From Roseococcus microcysteis (GTDB lineage: Bacteria > Pseudomonadota > Alphaproteobacteria > Acetobacterales > Acetobacteraceae), in contig NZ_CP061718.1 in assembly GCF_014764365.1 (NCBI RefSeq), positions 310,001-374,000 on the forward strand: a DNA stretch of 64,000 nucleotides, given 5' to 3'. Within the stretch, counting starts at the first letter, position 1; the number at the start of each line of letters is the position of its first letter. Positions 9,586 through 17,634 of this stretch are shown here, piece by piece. Both the position numbers and the translations under genes were made by a program. Below the pieces are notes generated by a model. That model searched no databases and had not been told where the DNA came from. It saw nothing but the letters and a program-made list of their open reading frames with translations.

Positions 9586-9619
9586 TTGGACGGGACTTCC
9601 CCCAGGAAGATGTAGGGTC

Positions 9620-9647
9620 ACTGTAAGGTGACGATGACAGGTGTCAA
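9620..9647 (-). promoter_or_regulatory. sigma-70-type promoter of the bchC superoperon
   Basis: On the minus strand, a perfect -35 hexamer TTGACA (9647-9642) is separated by 16 nt from TACAGT (9625-9620), which matches TATAAT at four of six positions. The bchC ATG is about 35 nt further on, preceded by GGGGGAAG. Both hexamers lie inside TGT-N12-ACA operators, which fits repression by blocking polymerase. Confidence 0.75.
9622..9639 (-). promoter_or_regulatory. PpsR/CrtJ-type operator on the bchC -10 region
   Basis: An exact TGT-N12-ACA palindrome, the known binding consensus of PpsR/CrtJ, the aerobic repressor of photosynthesis genes. Its half-site overlaps the -10 hexamer of the bchC promoter. 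Confidence 0.8.
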
Positions 9648-9659
9648 GTAAAATGGACA
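9642..9659 (-). promoter_or_regulatory. PpsR/CrtJ-type operator on the bchC -35 region
   Basis: A second exact TGT-N12-ACA match, only 2 bp from the first (20 bp centre to centre). One half-site contains the TTGACA -35 element. Tandem operators at bchC are also known in Rhodobacter, where they bind the repressor cooperatively. Confidence 0.8.
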
Positions 9660-9681
9660 TATACCCATGGTGTCGGGAAGG

Positions 9682-10542
9682 TCACATCGCTCCGGCGGGC
9701 AGGGTCTTGGGCAAAAGGCGGCGCGCGCCCTCGCGAATCAGGGCGCCCAGCGCCGCCCGGCCACGGCAGGGCGGCACGGCGGCGGCAGCCGCGTCGGCCA
9801 GCGCCTCGAGTCGCGCCACGGCACCCCGCAGCCCCAGCTCGCGCACCGCGCTGGGCCGGCCCAGCGCCGCGTCCCGGCCCACGGGCTTGCCCATCTCCTC
9901 GGCGGCCGAGATTGCGTCGCCGATGTCGTCGGCCACCTGGTAGGCCTCGCCCAGCCTTTCGCCGACCGCGCGCCATTCCTCGATGGGGCCGCCCGCCGCC
10001 GCGGCGCCCGCCATGCTGGCGCCGGCGAAAAGGGCCGCCGTCTTGGCGCGGTGGTAGGCCGAGACATCCACATGGGTCTCGCATTCCCAGGCCTGGCCGG
10101 CGACGATGCCGCTCGGAGTCCCCACGGAATCCGCCACGATGCGCATGACCTGGGCGCTCCGCGCGGGGTTGCGCGCCGGGGCGCGCAGCACGGTCTGGAA
10201 GGCGAGGACGATCAGCGCATCGCCCGCCAGCAGGGCCAGCGGCTCGCCGAAGGCGCGGTGCACGGAGAGCCGCCCGCGCCGTGTCGCGGCATCGTCGAAG
10301 CAGGGCATGTCGTCATGCACGAGCGAGGCGCAGTGCATCAGCTCGATGGCGGCCGCCGCCGCCTCGGCCAGTGCCGGGTCATCGCCGCCACAGGCCTCGG
10401 CCGCGGCCAGGCACAGCCGCGGCCGCACCCTTGCCCCGCCGGGAAAGACGGCGTGCTGCATGGCCAGGTTCAAGAGGGGCGGCGTCGCCCCGGGGGCGAG
10501 GGCCGTGTGCAGGCTCCGCTCGATCCGCGCGGTGATGTCCAT
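9682..10542 (-). CDS. crtE: geranylgeranyl diphosphate synthase
   Basis: A 286-residue trans-isoprenyl diphosphate synthase. The first Asp-rich motif is HDDMPCFDD near residue 75-83 and the second is DDIGD near residue 205. CrtE supplies geranylgeranyl diphosphate for carotenoids and for the phytyl tail of bacteriochlorophyll. IspA-like farnesyl diphosphate synthase is the alternative, but the position next to bchC favours crtE. A PpsR-type site and a hairpin over the ribosome-binding site lie upstream. Confidence 0.9.
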   Translation of the reverse strand: MDITARIERSLHTALAPGATPPLLNLAMQHAVFPGGARVRPRLCLAAAEACGGDDPALAEAAAAAIELMHCASLVHDDMPCFDDAATRRGRLSVHRAFGEPLALLAGDALIVLAFQTVLRAPARNPARSAQVMRIVADSVGTPSGIVAGQAWECETHVDVSAYHRAKTAALFAGASMAGAAAAGGPIEEWRAVGERLGEAYQVADDIGDAISAAEEMGKPVGRDAALGRPSAVRELGLRGAVARLEALADAAAAAVPPCRGRAALGALIREGARRLLPKTLPAGAM

Positions 10543-10548
10543 GGGGCG

Positions 10549-10567
10549 TCTCCCTTCCGAAGGGAGA
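10549..10567 (-). promoter_or_regulatory. hairpin enclosing the crtE ribosome-binding site
   Basis: On the transcript, TCTCCCTT, CGG, AAGGGAGA form a perfect 8-bp stem. The 3' arm is the purine-rich Shine-Dalgarno sequence, 6 nt from the ATG. Folding would hide the ribosome-binding site, suggesting translational control by temperature, a protein or an RNA; this role is inferred. Confidence 0.6.
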
Positions 10568-10590
10568 GCATGACACCGTCAGCCCCTATG

Positions 10591-10608
10591 TGTCACGCGA
10601 AACTGACA
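10591..10608 (-). promoter_or_regulatory. PpsR/CrtJ-type operator upstream of crtE
   Basis: An exact TGT-N12-ACA match about 50 bp upstream of the crtE start. It sits in a larger inverted repeat (TGTGTCA and TGACACA, 10589-10610). A convincing -10 hexamer is not obvious, so the promoter itself is not called. Confidence 0.7.
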
Positions 10609-10638
10609 CAAGAAAAATGTCCAGTCGGCAAGCAGGCC

Positions 10639-11748
10639 TTACATCATGCCCAGAACGGCTTCCGCCGCCGCCTCGCTCGGCAGGCCCTGGGCGGGGCTGA
10701 GGCGGGCCAGCGCCTCGGCGAAGCCCGCCCGCTGCGCCGCCGCCGCCTCGCCGCCCGCGAGCAAGGGACGCAATGCCACTGCCAGCTTCTCGGGCGTGCA
10801 GTCCTGCTGGATGAATTCCGGCACCACCTCACGGTCGCAGAGCAGGTTCACCAGGCTCGCGAAGCGCACCCGCACCAGGCGCCGCGCGATGGCCGCCGTG
10901 ATGGGGTTCACCCGATAGGCCACCACATGCGGCAGCCCGGCCACCGCCGCCTCCAGCGAGGAGGTGCCGGATTTGATCAGCCCGGCCGTCGCGGCCGCGA
11001 AGGCATCGGCCTTCTCGCGCGGTTCCCGCACGAAGCGGACGGGGCGGCCGAGGCTTGCGGCCTTGGCCTTCACCTCCTCCGCCACGGTGCCGGCGAGGCC
11101 CAGCACGGGCACCACCTCCGGCGGCAGGGCGCGCAGCGTTTCGGCGAAGATGGGCCAGAGCCGCCCCACCTCGCCGCGCCGGCTGCCGGGCATGACCACC
11201 AGCCCCGGCCCCTCCAGCGGGAAGCGGGCGGCATGGCCTTGCGCGGCCTCGCTCTCCAGGATGGGGTGGCCCACGAAGCTCACGGGGATGCCCGCGGCCT
11301 CGAAGAGCGGCGCCTCGAAGGGCAGCAGCGCGAGGATGCGATCCACCCGCTGCGCGATCTTCTTCACCCGCCCCGGCCGCCAGGCCCAGATCTGCGGCGC
11401 CACGTAATGCACCACCGGGATGCCCAGCGGCCTGACGCGTGCGGCGAGGCGCAGATTGAACCCGGGGCTGTCTATGGTCACCACCAGGCGCGGGCGGCGG
11501 CGCGCGATGTCGGCCACCGCCTCATCAAGCCGCCGCGCGAGGCGCCGCAGGCTGGGCAGCACCTCCAGGAACCCCATGAGCGCGAGTTCGCGGATGGGGA
11601 ACAGGCTCTCGAAGCCCTGCTCGGCCATGCGCTCCCCGCCCAGGCCGGCGAATTCCAGATCGGGCGCGCGGGCATGCAGCGCCGTGATCAGCCGCGCGCC
11701 CAGCACATCGCCCGAGGCCTCGCCGGCCGAGAGGTAGATCAGGCTCAT
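10639..11748 (-). CDS. lpxB: lipid-A-disaccharide synthase
   Basis: A 369-residue LpxB. It begins MSLIYLSAGEASGD, the family signature, and contains ITIDSPGFN-like VTIDSPGFNLR, VAPQIWAWRPGR and SGTSSLEAA. It condenses UDP-2,3-diacylglucosamine with lipid X in the lipid A pathway at the inner membrane. It is the last gene of a five-gene overlapping operon (hisI, cobW, GNAT, nitrilase, lpxB) and overlaps the preceding gene by 4 bp; the rest of the lpx pathway is elsewhere. Confidence 0.97.
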   Translation of the reverse strand: MSLIYLSAGEASGDVLGARLITALHARAPDLEFAGLGGERMAEQGFESLFPIRELALMGFLEVLPSLRRLARRLDEAVADIARRRPRLVVTIDSPGFNLRLAARVRPLGIPVVHYVAPQIWAWRPGRVKKIAQRVDRILALLPFEAPLFEAAGIPVSFVGHPILESEAAQGHAARFPLEGPGLVVMPGSRRGEVGRLWPIFAETLRALPPEVVPVLGLAGTVAEEVKAKAASLGRPVRFVREPREKADAFAAATAGLIKSGTSSLEAAVAGLPHVVAYRVNPITAAIARRLVRVRFASLVNLLCDREVVPEFIQQDCTPEKLAVALRPLLAGGEAAAAQRAGFAEALARLSPAQGLPSEAAAEAVLGMM

Positions 11749-12617
11749 GCGAAGGGCAGGGGGGCGGGGGGCGGCACGGCGGCAGGCCAGTCGCGATGGT
11801 TCCGCACCGCGCCATCGGCCCGCACCGCGTCCAGCCGTGCCGGGTCCAGGTCCGCGAAGACCAGCCCCGGCGCATCCAGCACGCCCGCCGCCACCACGCC
11901 ATCCTCCGCGAAGCCGCGGTCCACCGGGCCGAAGACGCTGGCCGCGCCGTGGTTCTCGTCCAGCGCGGCCGAGGCCGCGAAGCCGCCCACCGTCGGCGCC
12001 ACCGCCACGAAGCACTGGTTCTCCATGGCGCGGGCGGCGGCCGCGATGCGCACGCGGTGCCAGCCATGCAGCGTGTCGGTGCAAGAAGGCATGAGGATCA
12101 GCCAGGCCCCCGCCTCCACCTGCGCCCGCACCAGGCCGGGGAATTCCCCGTCATAGCAGATGGACAGGCCAAGCCTGCCCCAGGGTGTCTCGAAGACGCC
12201 CGGCGGCGCGCCCGCCTCGACGCCCCAGCGCTCGGCCTCGAAGCGCGTCATGCGGAACTTGTCCTGGAAGGCGATGCGCGCCTCGGGCGTGATCAGCGGC
12301 GCGCGGTTGATGATGCGCCCGCCCATCGCCACGGGCAGCGTGCCGGGGGCGAGCCAGATCCCGTGCCGCATCGCCGCCCGTCGCATGGCGTCCAGGATGG
12401 CGCCGCTCGCGGCCACCATGGCGCGGAGTTCGGTCGCCTCATCCGCCTCGCGATTGCCGGCCAGGGCGGCGCCCAGCTCCACGCAGGCATATTCGGCCGT
12501 CAGCAGCAGATCGGCCCCGCCGGCGCGGGCCTCGCCGCACCAATGATCGAGCTTGGCGGCATAGGCCGCCACATCGGGCAGCGGCTCCACCGGCCAGGCC
12601 AGGGTCGCGAGCCTCAC
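11745..12617 (-). CDS. nitrilase-superfamily carbon-nitrogen hydrolase
   Basis: A 290-residue CN-hydrolase. The Glu-Lys-Cys triad is visible: Glu in LLTAEYACVE, Lys in FQDKFRMTRFE and Cys in LSICYDGEFP. The substrate is unknown; relatives cleave amides of small metabolites. It overlaps both neighbours by ATGA, so it is co-translated with the GNAT gene and lpxB. Confidence 0.9.
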   Translation of the reverse strand: MRLATLAWPVEPLPDVAAYAAKLDHWCGEARAGGADLLLTAEYACVELGAALAGNREADEATELRAMVAASGAILDAMRRAAMRHGIWLAPGTLPVAMGGRIINRAPLITPEARIAFQDKFRMTRFEAERWGVEAGAPPGVFETPWGRLGLSICYDGEFPGLVRAQVEAGAWLILMPSCTDTLHGWHRVRIAAAARAMENQCFVAVAPTVGGFAASAALDENHGAASVFGPVDRGFAEDGVVAAGVLDAPGLVFADLDPARLDAVRADGAVRNHRDWPAAVPPPAPLPFA

Positions 12618-13204
12618 GCCAATTCCTTCACCCAGAAGGAGAGGGTGTGCGGCGTCTCCCGGTCATCCTCCAATTCCCGCCAGCGCATCACGCAGGAGAG
12701 TTCCGGATGATGGACATAGCCGCGCTTGCGCCAGAACGCGTCGAGCGGCGTGTAGTCCGCGGGCCGTCGCGGGTCGTTCGGGTTGCGGACCACGGCGCAA
12801 AAGGTGGCGATGCGCAGGCCCAGCGCGCGCGCATGCGCCTCGCGCGCCGTGAAGAAGCCGACGCCGATGCCCTGGCCGCGATAGGAAGCCCGCAGCACGG
12901 ATTCCCCGAAATAGCAGCTGGCCGCGATGTCATGGCCCGAGCGTGCGAAAGCCTCCCGCACCTCGCCATGGGTTTCCGCCATGGGCTGGCAGGTGGCGGC
13001 CCCCACCGCCGTCTCGCCCTCCAATGCGACCACGATGGCGGCGCCGCGCCCTTCGGCATAGGTGGCGAGGTAGCGGGCCTCCTCCTCGCGGTCACCCGCG
13101 TAGAGATAGGGGTATTCGGCGAAAACCTCCGTCCGCAGCGCGGCCAGCGATGCGAGGTGCGGCCGCGCGGCGGCGCCGGCCAGCGTTTCCAGCCGCAGGC
13201 TCAT
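12614..13204 (-). CDS. GNAT-family N-acetyltransferase
   Basis: A 196-residue protein with a GNAT fold. The acetyl-CoA-binding loop YRGQGIGVGFF lies near residues 108-118, followed by AREHAR-like helices. The substrate cannot be read. It sits between cobW and the nitrilase gene with 4-bp overlaps on both sides. Confidence 0.85.
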   Translation of the reverse strand: MSLRLETLAGAAARPHLASLAALRTEVFAEYPYLYAGDREEEARYLATYAEGRGAAIVVALEGETAVGAATCQPMAETHGEVREAFARSGHDIAASCYFGESVLRASYRGQGIGVGFFTAREAHARALGLRIATFCAVVRNPNDPRRPADYTPLDAFWRKRGYVHHPELSCVMRWRELEDDRETPHTLSFWVKELA

Positions 13205-14181
13205 GCCGCCGCCTCCAGGAAGGCGCGCAACCCGTCCTCCACCACCTTCGGCTCCAGATCGCGCAGGATGAAGACGAGGCGCGAGGACCGGTCATCCCCC
13301 GCCGGCCATTCCGCCAGGCGCTGGGGCGGGTGGAAGCTGTGCTGCACGCCGTGCATCACCACGGGCCCGGCCTCGCCCTTCAGGTTCAGGATGCCCTTCA
13401 CGCGCAGCATCCGCTCGCCCTGGGTCATGGCCATCATTTCCAGGTAGCTGGCGAGGCTCTCCCAGGGCAGGGGGCTGTCGAAGCGCAGGCACAGCGCGCG
13501 GATGCGCGCATCATGCCGGTTCACGTCGTGGTGGTGATGGTGGTGGTGGTGCCCGGCGGCGGCGATCCAGCCCGTGATGTCGGGCAGCTTGCCATCGGCG
13601 CCGAAGGGCCCGGCGTCGAGCAGTTCCTCGACGGTTGCCGTGCGCGCATCCAGCACCGGCGCCACCGGGTTCAGCGCGGCGAGGCGTTGGCGCAGCGGCG
13701 CGGGGTCCGCGAGGTCCGTCTTGCTGATCACCAGCCGATCCGCGACCGCCACCTGCCGCCGCGCCTCCTCCTGGGCATCGAGCGTCGCCATGCCCGCGAC
13801 CGCATCCACCAGCGTCACCACGCCATCGAGGCGATAGTCGCGCAGCAGCAGCGGGTCGCGCATCAGGGTGTGCAGGATGGGGGCGGGGTCGGCCAGGCCC
13901 GTCGTCTCGATCACCACGCGGCGGAACTCGCGCCCCCGGGCGGCCAGGTCACGCAGCGCGCGCGACAGGTCGCCGCGGATGGTGCAGCACAGGCAGCCCG
14001 AGGCCAGCAGCACCGAATCCTCCTCCGGCGCGGAGATGAAAAGGTGGTCCAGCCCCACCTCCCCGAACTCGTTGATCAGCACGGCGGTGCCGGCCATGGC
14101 GGGGTCGTGCAGCAGGCGGTTGAGCAGCGTGGTCTTGCCCGCGCCCAGGAAGCCGGTCAGCAGCGTAACGGGGGTGCTCAT
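13201..14181 (-). CDS. COG0523 (CobW/ZNG-type) metal-chaperone GTPase
   Basis: A 326-residue G3E GTPase. It shows the P-loop GFLGAGKTT at residues 9-17, the CxCC metal motif SGCLCC, SKTDLAD as the guanine-recognition segment, and a His-rich run of eight histidines near residue 210. The C-terminal CobW domain begins near residue 225. COG0523 proteins deliver zinc to client enzymes, and many belong to Zur regulons. Here it overlaps hisI, which encodes a zinc enzyme, and a Zur-like regulator is divergent. A role in zinc supply is therefore favoured over cobalamin synthesis. Confidence 0.9.
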   Translation of the reverse strand: MSTPVTLLTGFLGAGKTTLLNRLLHDPAMAGTAVLINEFGEVGLDHLFISAPEEDSVLLASGCLCCTIRGDLSRALRDLAARGREFRRVVIETTGLADPAPILHTLMRDPLLLRDYRLDGVVTLVDAVAGMATLDAQEEARRQVAVADRLVISKTDLADPAPLRQRLAALNPVAPVLDARTATVEELLDAGPFGADGKLPDITGWIAAAGHHHHHHHHDVNRHDARIRALCLRFDSPLPWESLASYLEMMAMTQGERMLRVKGILNLKGEAGPVVMHGVQHSFHPPQRLAEWPAGDDRSSRLVFILRDLEPKVVEDGLRAFLEAAA

Positions 14182-14606
14182 GCGCCATAGAGCCTTTCGG
14201 GGCTGATGAGGGGGGCCATGATTTCGGCCAGCTCGCCCTCGCGCGGGGCCAGATAGAAGCAGCTGCGCCTTCCGGTGTGGCAGGCCACACCATGCTGGTG
14301 CACCAGCAGGAGAATGGTGTCGCCATCGCAGTCGAGGCGCAAATCCCGCACCTCCTGGTGCTGGCCGGAGGTCTCGCCCTTGCGCCACAGCCCGCCGCGG
14401 CTGCGGCTGTAGTAGCAGGCGCGGCCGGTGGCGAGCGTCTCGTCCAGCGCCTCGGCGTTCATCCAGGCCATCATCAGCACCTCGCCCGTGTCGTGCTGCT
14501 GGGCGATGGCCGGCACCAGGCCGCGCATGTCGAAGCGCACCGCGGCCAGGATGCGGGCGCGGGCGGCCGCATCCTGGAGAGGGAGGGGGGAGGGGGTGTC
14601 CGTCAT
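14178..14606 (-). CDS. hisI: phosphoribosyl-AMP cyclohydrolase
   Basis: A 142-residue stand-alone HisI catalysing the third step of histidine synthesis. It shows [27 protein letters not shown], the metal site DCDGD and the zinc-binding [10 protein letters not shown]. The HisE domain is absent, as is usual in alphaproteobacteria. It is the first gene of the cobW-to-lpxB operon. ATG 14606 is 3 nt from the candidate Zur operator and lacks a clear ribosome-binding site, so the mRNA may be nearly leaderless. Confidence 0.95.
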   Translation of the reverse strand: MTDTPSPLPLQDAAARARILAAVRFDMRGLVPAIAQQHDTGEVLMMAWMNAEALDETLATGRACYYSRSRGGLWRKGETSGQHQEVRDLRLDCDGDTILLLVHQHGVACHTGRRSCFYLAPREGELAEIMAPLISPERLYGA

Positions 14607-14608
14607 CG

Positions 14609-14627
14609 TCCGACACTATATGTCAGA
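14609..14627. promoter_or_regulatory. candidate Zur operator between hisI and zur
   Basis: A 19-bp imperfect palindrome: TC-N-GACA, 5 bp, TGTC-N-GA. It occupies most of the 44-bp gap between divergent hisI and the Fur/Zur-type gene. The role is inferred from position and symmetry. Confidence 0.5.
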
Positions 14628-14650
14628 AGCGGCAGCGCGATGAGGGGCGG

Positions 14651-15103
14651 ATGGAGCTGGACACCATGCTCGAACAGGCGGCGGCGCAATGCGCGAAGCG
14701 CGGCGCGCAATTGACGCCCCTGCGCCGCCAGGTGCTGCGCCTGGTGCTGGAGGCCGAGCAGCCCGTGGGCGCCTACGCCCTGCTGGACCAGTTGAAGGCC
14801 CAGCGCGCCGGCGCCGCCCCGCCCACCGTCTATCGCGCCCTGGATTTCCTGCTGGAACAGGGGCTGATCCACAAGCTGGAGCGGCTGAACGCCTTCACCC
14901 CCTGCATCGAGGCCGGGCACGACCATGGCGCCCACAGCCACCCCCACCAATTCCTGATCTGCCGCCGCTGCGGCACCACCACCGAACTCACCGACCACGC
15001 GGCGGCGCACGCCCTGGAAGCGGCCGCCGCCCGCGCGGGCTTCCGCGTGGAGCGCATGACGGTGGAACTGGAAGGCCTCTGCGCCGCCTGCGCCAAGCCC
15101 TGA
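14651..15103 (+). CDS. zur: Fur-family transcriptional regulator, probably Zur
   Basis: A 150-residue Fur-superfamily repressor. The N-terminal winged helix includes LTPLRRQVLRLVLEA and PPTVYRALDFLLEQGLIHK. The C-terminal half has HDHGAHSHPHQFLICRRCG and a final CAAC, giving two CxxC pairs for structural zinc plus the sensory site. The sequence around CRRCGTTTEL resembles Zur more than Fur. Divergence from hisI and the COG0523 GTPase supports zinc sensing. Confidence 0.85.
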   Translation: MELDTMLEQAAAQCAKRGAQLTPLRRQVLRLVLEAEQPVGAYALLDQLKAQRAGAAPPTVYRALDFLLEQGLIHKLERLNAFTPCIEAGHDHGAHSHPHQFLICRRCGTTTELTDHAAAHALEAAAARAGFRVERMTVELEGLCAACAKP

Positions 15104-15126
15104 ACGACCCCGAGAGAGAGACGAGC

Positions 15127-15963
15127 ATGGACATTGCCACCCCCATCGCCACCACGAAGCAGGAGGCGCTGACCGCGCGCTATGGCGCCGCCACCCCCGC
15201 TGCCGGGCCGTGGAACGAGCATATCGCGCTGCTGCTCTCCCACCGCTCCATCCGCGGCTACCGCCCCGACGCCCCGCCCGCGGGTACGCTGGAGACGCTG
15301 GTCGCCGCCGCGCAATCCGCCGCCACCAGCTCGAACCTGCAGACCTGGTCGGTCGTCTCGGTGACCGACCCGGCCAAGCGCGCGGCCATGGCGAAGCTGG
15401 CCGGCAACCAGAAGCATATCGAGCAATGCCCCATCTTCCTGGTGTGGTGCGCCGACCTCTCGCGCAACGCCCGCATGGCCGAGGAACAGGGCAAGGTGCT
15501 GGAAGGCCTGCCCTATCTGGAAAGTTTTCTGGTGGCGGCGATTGATGCCGCGCTGGCCGCGCAGAACGCCGTGGTCGCCGCGGAGTCCCTGGGCCTCTCC
15601 ACCGTCTATATCGGCGCGCTCCGCAACGACCCCGAGCAGGTGGCGCAGTTGCTGGCCCTGCCGCAGGGCGTCATGGGCGTCTTCGGCCTCTGCGTGGGCT
15701 ATGCCGCCGAGGGTGTTGCGAACGAGGTGAAGCCGCGCCTGCCCCAGGCCAGCGTGCTGCACCACGACCGCTACGCCACGCAGGACGAAGCGAGTCTGCG
15801 CGCCGCCTATGATGGCGAGATGGCCGCCTTCTCCGCGCGCCAGGGCATGGACAATGACAACTGGTCGGGCCGCGTCCTGCAACGCATGGGCAGCATCCGC
15901 GCGCTGAACGGGCGCGACCGGCTGAAGGCGGCGGTGCGCGCGCTGGGCTTCCCGCTCAAGTAG
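15127..15963 (+). CDS. oxygen-insensitive NADPH nitroreductase-like flavoprotein
   Basis: A 278-residue nitroreductase-family protein of the NfsA/FRP branch. Visible features are LLLSHRSIRGYRPD near residues 37-50 (FMN phosphate region), QSAATSSNLQTWSVV, and ESLGLSTVYIGALRN. It probably reduces nitro compounds or quinones with NAD(P)H and FMN. An aggagagaga-like purine run precedes the ATG. It lies 23 nt after zur and converges on the molybdopterin gene. Confidence 0.88.
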   Translation: MDIATPIATTKQEALTARYGAATPAAGPWNEHIALLLSHRSIRGYRPDAPPAGTLETLVAAAQSAATSSNLQTWSVVSVTDPAKRAAMAKLAGNQKHIEQCPIFLVWCADLSRNARMAEEQGKVLEGLPYLESFLVAAIDAALAAQNAVVAAESLGLSTVYIGALRNDPEQVAQLLALPQGVMGVFGLCVGYAAEGVANEVKPRLPQASVLHHDRYATQDEASLRAAYDGEMAAFSARQGMDNDNWSGRVLQRMGSIRALNGRDRLKAAVRALGFPLK

Positions 15964-15972
15964 AGAAAGGGG

Positions 15973-17634
15973 TCAGCCCTTCTCCTTCACCCGGCCGGCC
16001 TGGAAGCCCGGGCTGGCCCGCAGCGCCTCGGTCGTGTCGAAGTCGCGCAGCACGCCATCATCGGCCACCTCGACCTCCACGAGGCGGTCGGCGTGGCGGC
16101 CCACCAGTTGCCGCGCGCCCACATCGCCCGTGATCTCCATCATGGCCGGCACGAATTCCCGCCCCCAGAGCACGGGGTTGCCCTGCTTGCCGCGGAAGGT
16201 GGGCTGGACGATGGCGCGGCCCTCCTCCGGGTCGAAGGCGGAGACGAGGCGCTGGATCACGCTGGGCGTCACCAGCGGCATGTCGCCCAGTGCCACCAGC
16301 ACGCCCTCCGCGCCCTCGGGCAGGGCGGCGAGGCCGGCGCGCAGGCTGGCCGACAGCCCCTCCGCGTAATCCTCGGCATGGGCGAAGATGACGGGGCGGC
16401 CGGTCAGCGCCTCCTGCACCCGGTCGCGCTCATGGCCGGTCACGACCAGCACCGGGCGCACGCCGCTCTCCAGCACGGAATCCACCACGCGGGCGATCAT
16501 GGCCACACCTTGCGCGTCGGCCACCAGCAGCTTGTTCAGCGGCGCCATGCGGCGCGAACGTCCGGCGGCGAGAACGAGGCCCGCCACCTGGCGCGGCCGG
16601 CGCGGGGCGCGGGCGGGGGGAGGGGTTGCCGGCGCCTTCTCGCGCGGCAGGGGCCGCGTCTCGATCTCCTTGAGCAGGCCTCCCACGCCCATGGCCATGA
16701 TGTCGCGCGCCCGCACGGGAATGCCGGCGAAGAGGCGCTGCAACACCCAGTCGAAGCCGTTGAGCTTGGGGCTGCGGGCGCAGCCGGGCAGGACCATGGC
16801 CGGGATGCCATCCACCTCGCCCAGGCAGATCAGATTGCCCGGGTCCACCGGCATGCCGAAATGCTCGATGCGCCCGCCCGCCTTCACGATGGCCGCGGGG
16901 CCGACATCGCGCCGGTCCACGGTGGCCGAGGCGCCGGCGATGAGCAGCATCTCCGCCCCCTGGCGTTTGAGGCGCATCAGCGCATCGGCGGTGGGCCCGG
17001 CCTCGTGCCGCGCGCGCTCCACCGGCAGCAGCGTGCCCATCAGGGCCTCCACCCGGGCGCGGGTGACCTCCACCGCGCCCTCCATGGCGCTTTCCTTGAC
17101 GCCCGGCAGCTCGGTCATCACCAGCCCCACCTTCATGGCGCGGTAGGGGTGCAGCGACAGGGCCTGGCCGCCGCGCAACAGCGCCTCCGCCACCGCCAGC
17201 GCCGGGCCGGGCACGGCGAAGGGGATGATCTTGATGGTGGCCAGCATCTCCTTGGGGCTGACCTGGCTGTAATTGGGCAGGGTCGCGATGGTGATGCTTT
17301 CGTCCAGCGTGTTCAGCCGCTCGATCAGCGCGGCATCCAGCACCAGCAGCCCCGCGCTCTCCGCCAGCAGGTTCACCCGCCCCGTGGCCGACTTGCTGCG
17401 CGCGATCAACGGGCGCAACGCCGCATCGGCGATGCGCGCCGCGGCCTCGTCCTCCGGCACATCGCCCGGGGCCATGCGGGCGGCCACCACCTGGGGCTGG
17501 CCCGCGGCGCGCAGCGCGGCCACGGCGTCGGCGTCCAGCACCGTGCCCTTCTTCAACACGCGGTCCTTGAGGCGGATGGTGTGGGCGAGGATGGCGCCCT
17601 CGGCCTCGTCCAGGGGCGTGGGACCAAAGATCAT
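15973..17634 (-). CDS. molybdopterin-binding domain / MobA-like nucleotidyltransferase fusion
   Basis: A 553-residue two-domain protein. Residues about 1-330 form a MoaB/MogA-type molybdopterin-binding domain (LLIAGASATVDRRD, VLPGCARSPKLNG). Residues about 345-540 form a MobA/MocA-type NTP-transferase with LVLAAGRSRRM and LGDMPLVTP. Such fusions mature the cofactor of xanthine-oxidase-family enzymes by adding CMP to molybdopterin. It overlaps the xdhC/coxI gene by ATGA and is the last gene of the CO-dehydrogenase maturation operon. Confidence 0.9.
   Translation of the reverse strand: MIFGPTPLDEAEGAILAHTIRLKDRVLKKGTVLDADAVAALRAAGQPQVVAARMAPGDVPEDEAAARIADAALRPLIARSKSATGRVNLLAESAGLLVLDAALIERLNTLDESITIATLPNYSQVSPKEMLATIKIIPFAVPGPALAVAEALLRGGQALSLHPYRAMKVGLVMTELPGVKESAMEGAVEVTRARVEALMGTLLPVERARHEAGPTADALMRLKRQGAEMLLIAGASATVDRRDVGPAAIVKAGGRIEHFGMPVDPGNLICLGEVDGIPAMVLPGCARSPKLNGFDWVLQRLFAGIPVRARDIMAMGVGGLLKEIETRPLPREKAPATPPPARAPRRPRQVAGLVLAAGRSRRMAPLNKLLVADAQGVAMIARVVDSVLESGVRPVLVVTGHERDRVQEALTGRPVIFAHAEDYAEGLSASLRAGLAALPEGAEGVLVALGDMPLVTPSVIQRLVSAFDPEEGRAIVQPTFRGKQGNPVLWGREFVPAMMEITGDVGARQLVGRHADRLVEVEVADDGVLRDFDTTEALRASPGFQAGRVKEKG

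Noticed and set aside
13520-13560. Run of eight histidines that looks like a cloning tag
   Set aside because: His-rich segments are natural metal-binding parts of COG0523 proteins, and the flanks continue the normal CobW domain.
15964-15990. Possible terminator between the nitroreductase and molybdopterin genes
   Set aside because: The pairing needs a bulge, is short, and overlaps coding sequence; too weak to call.
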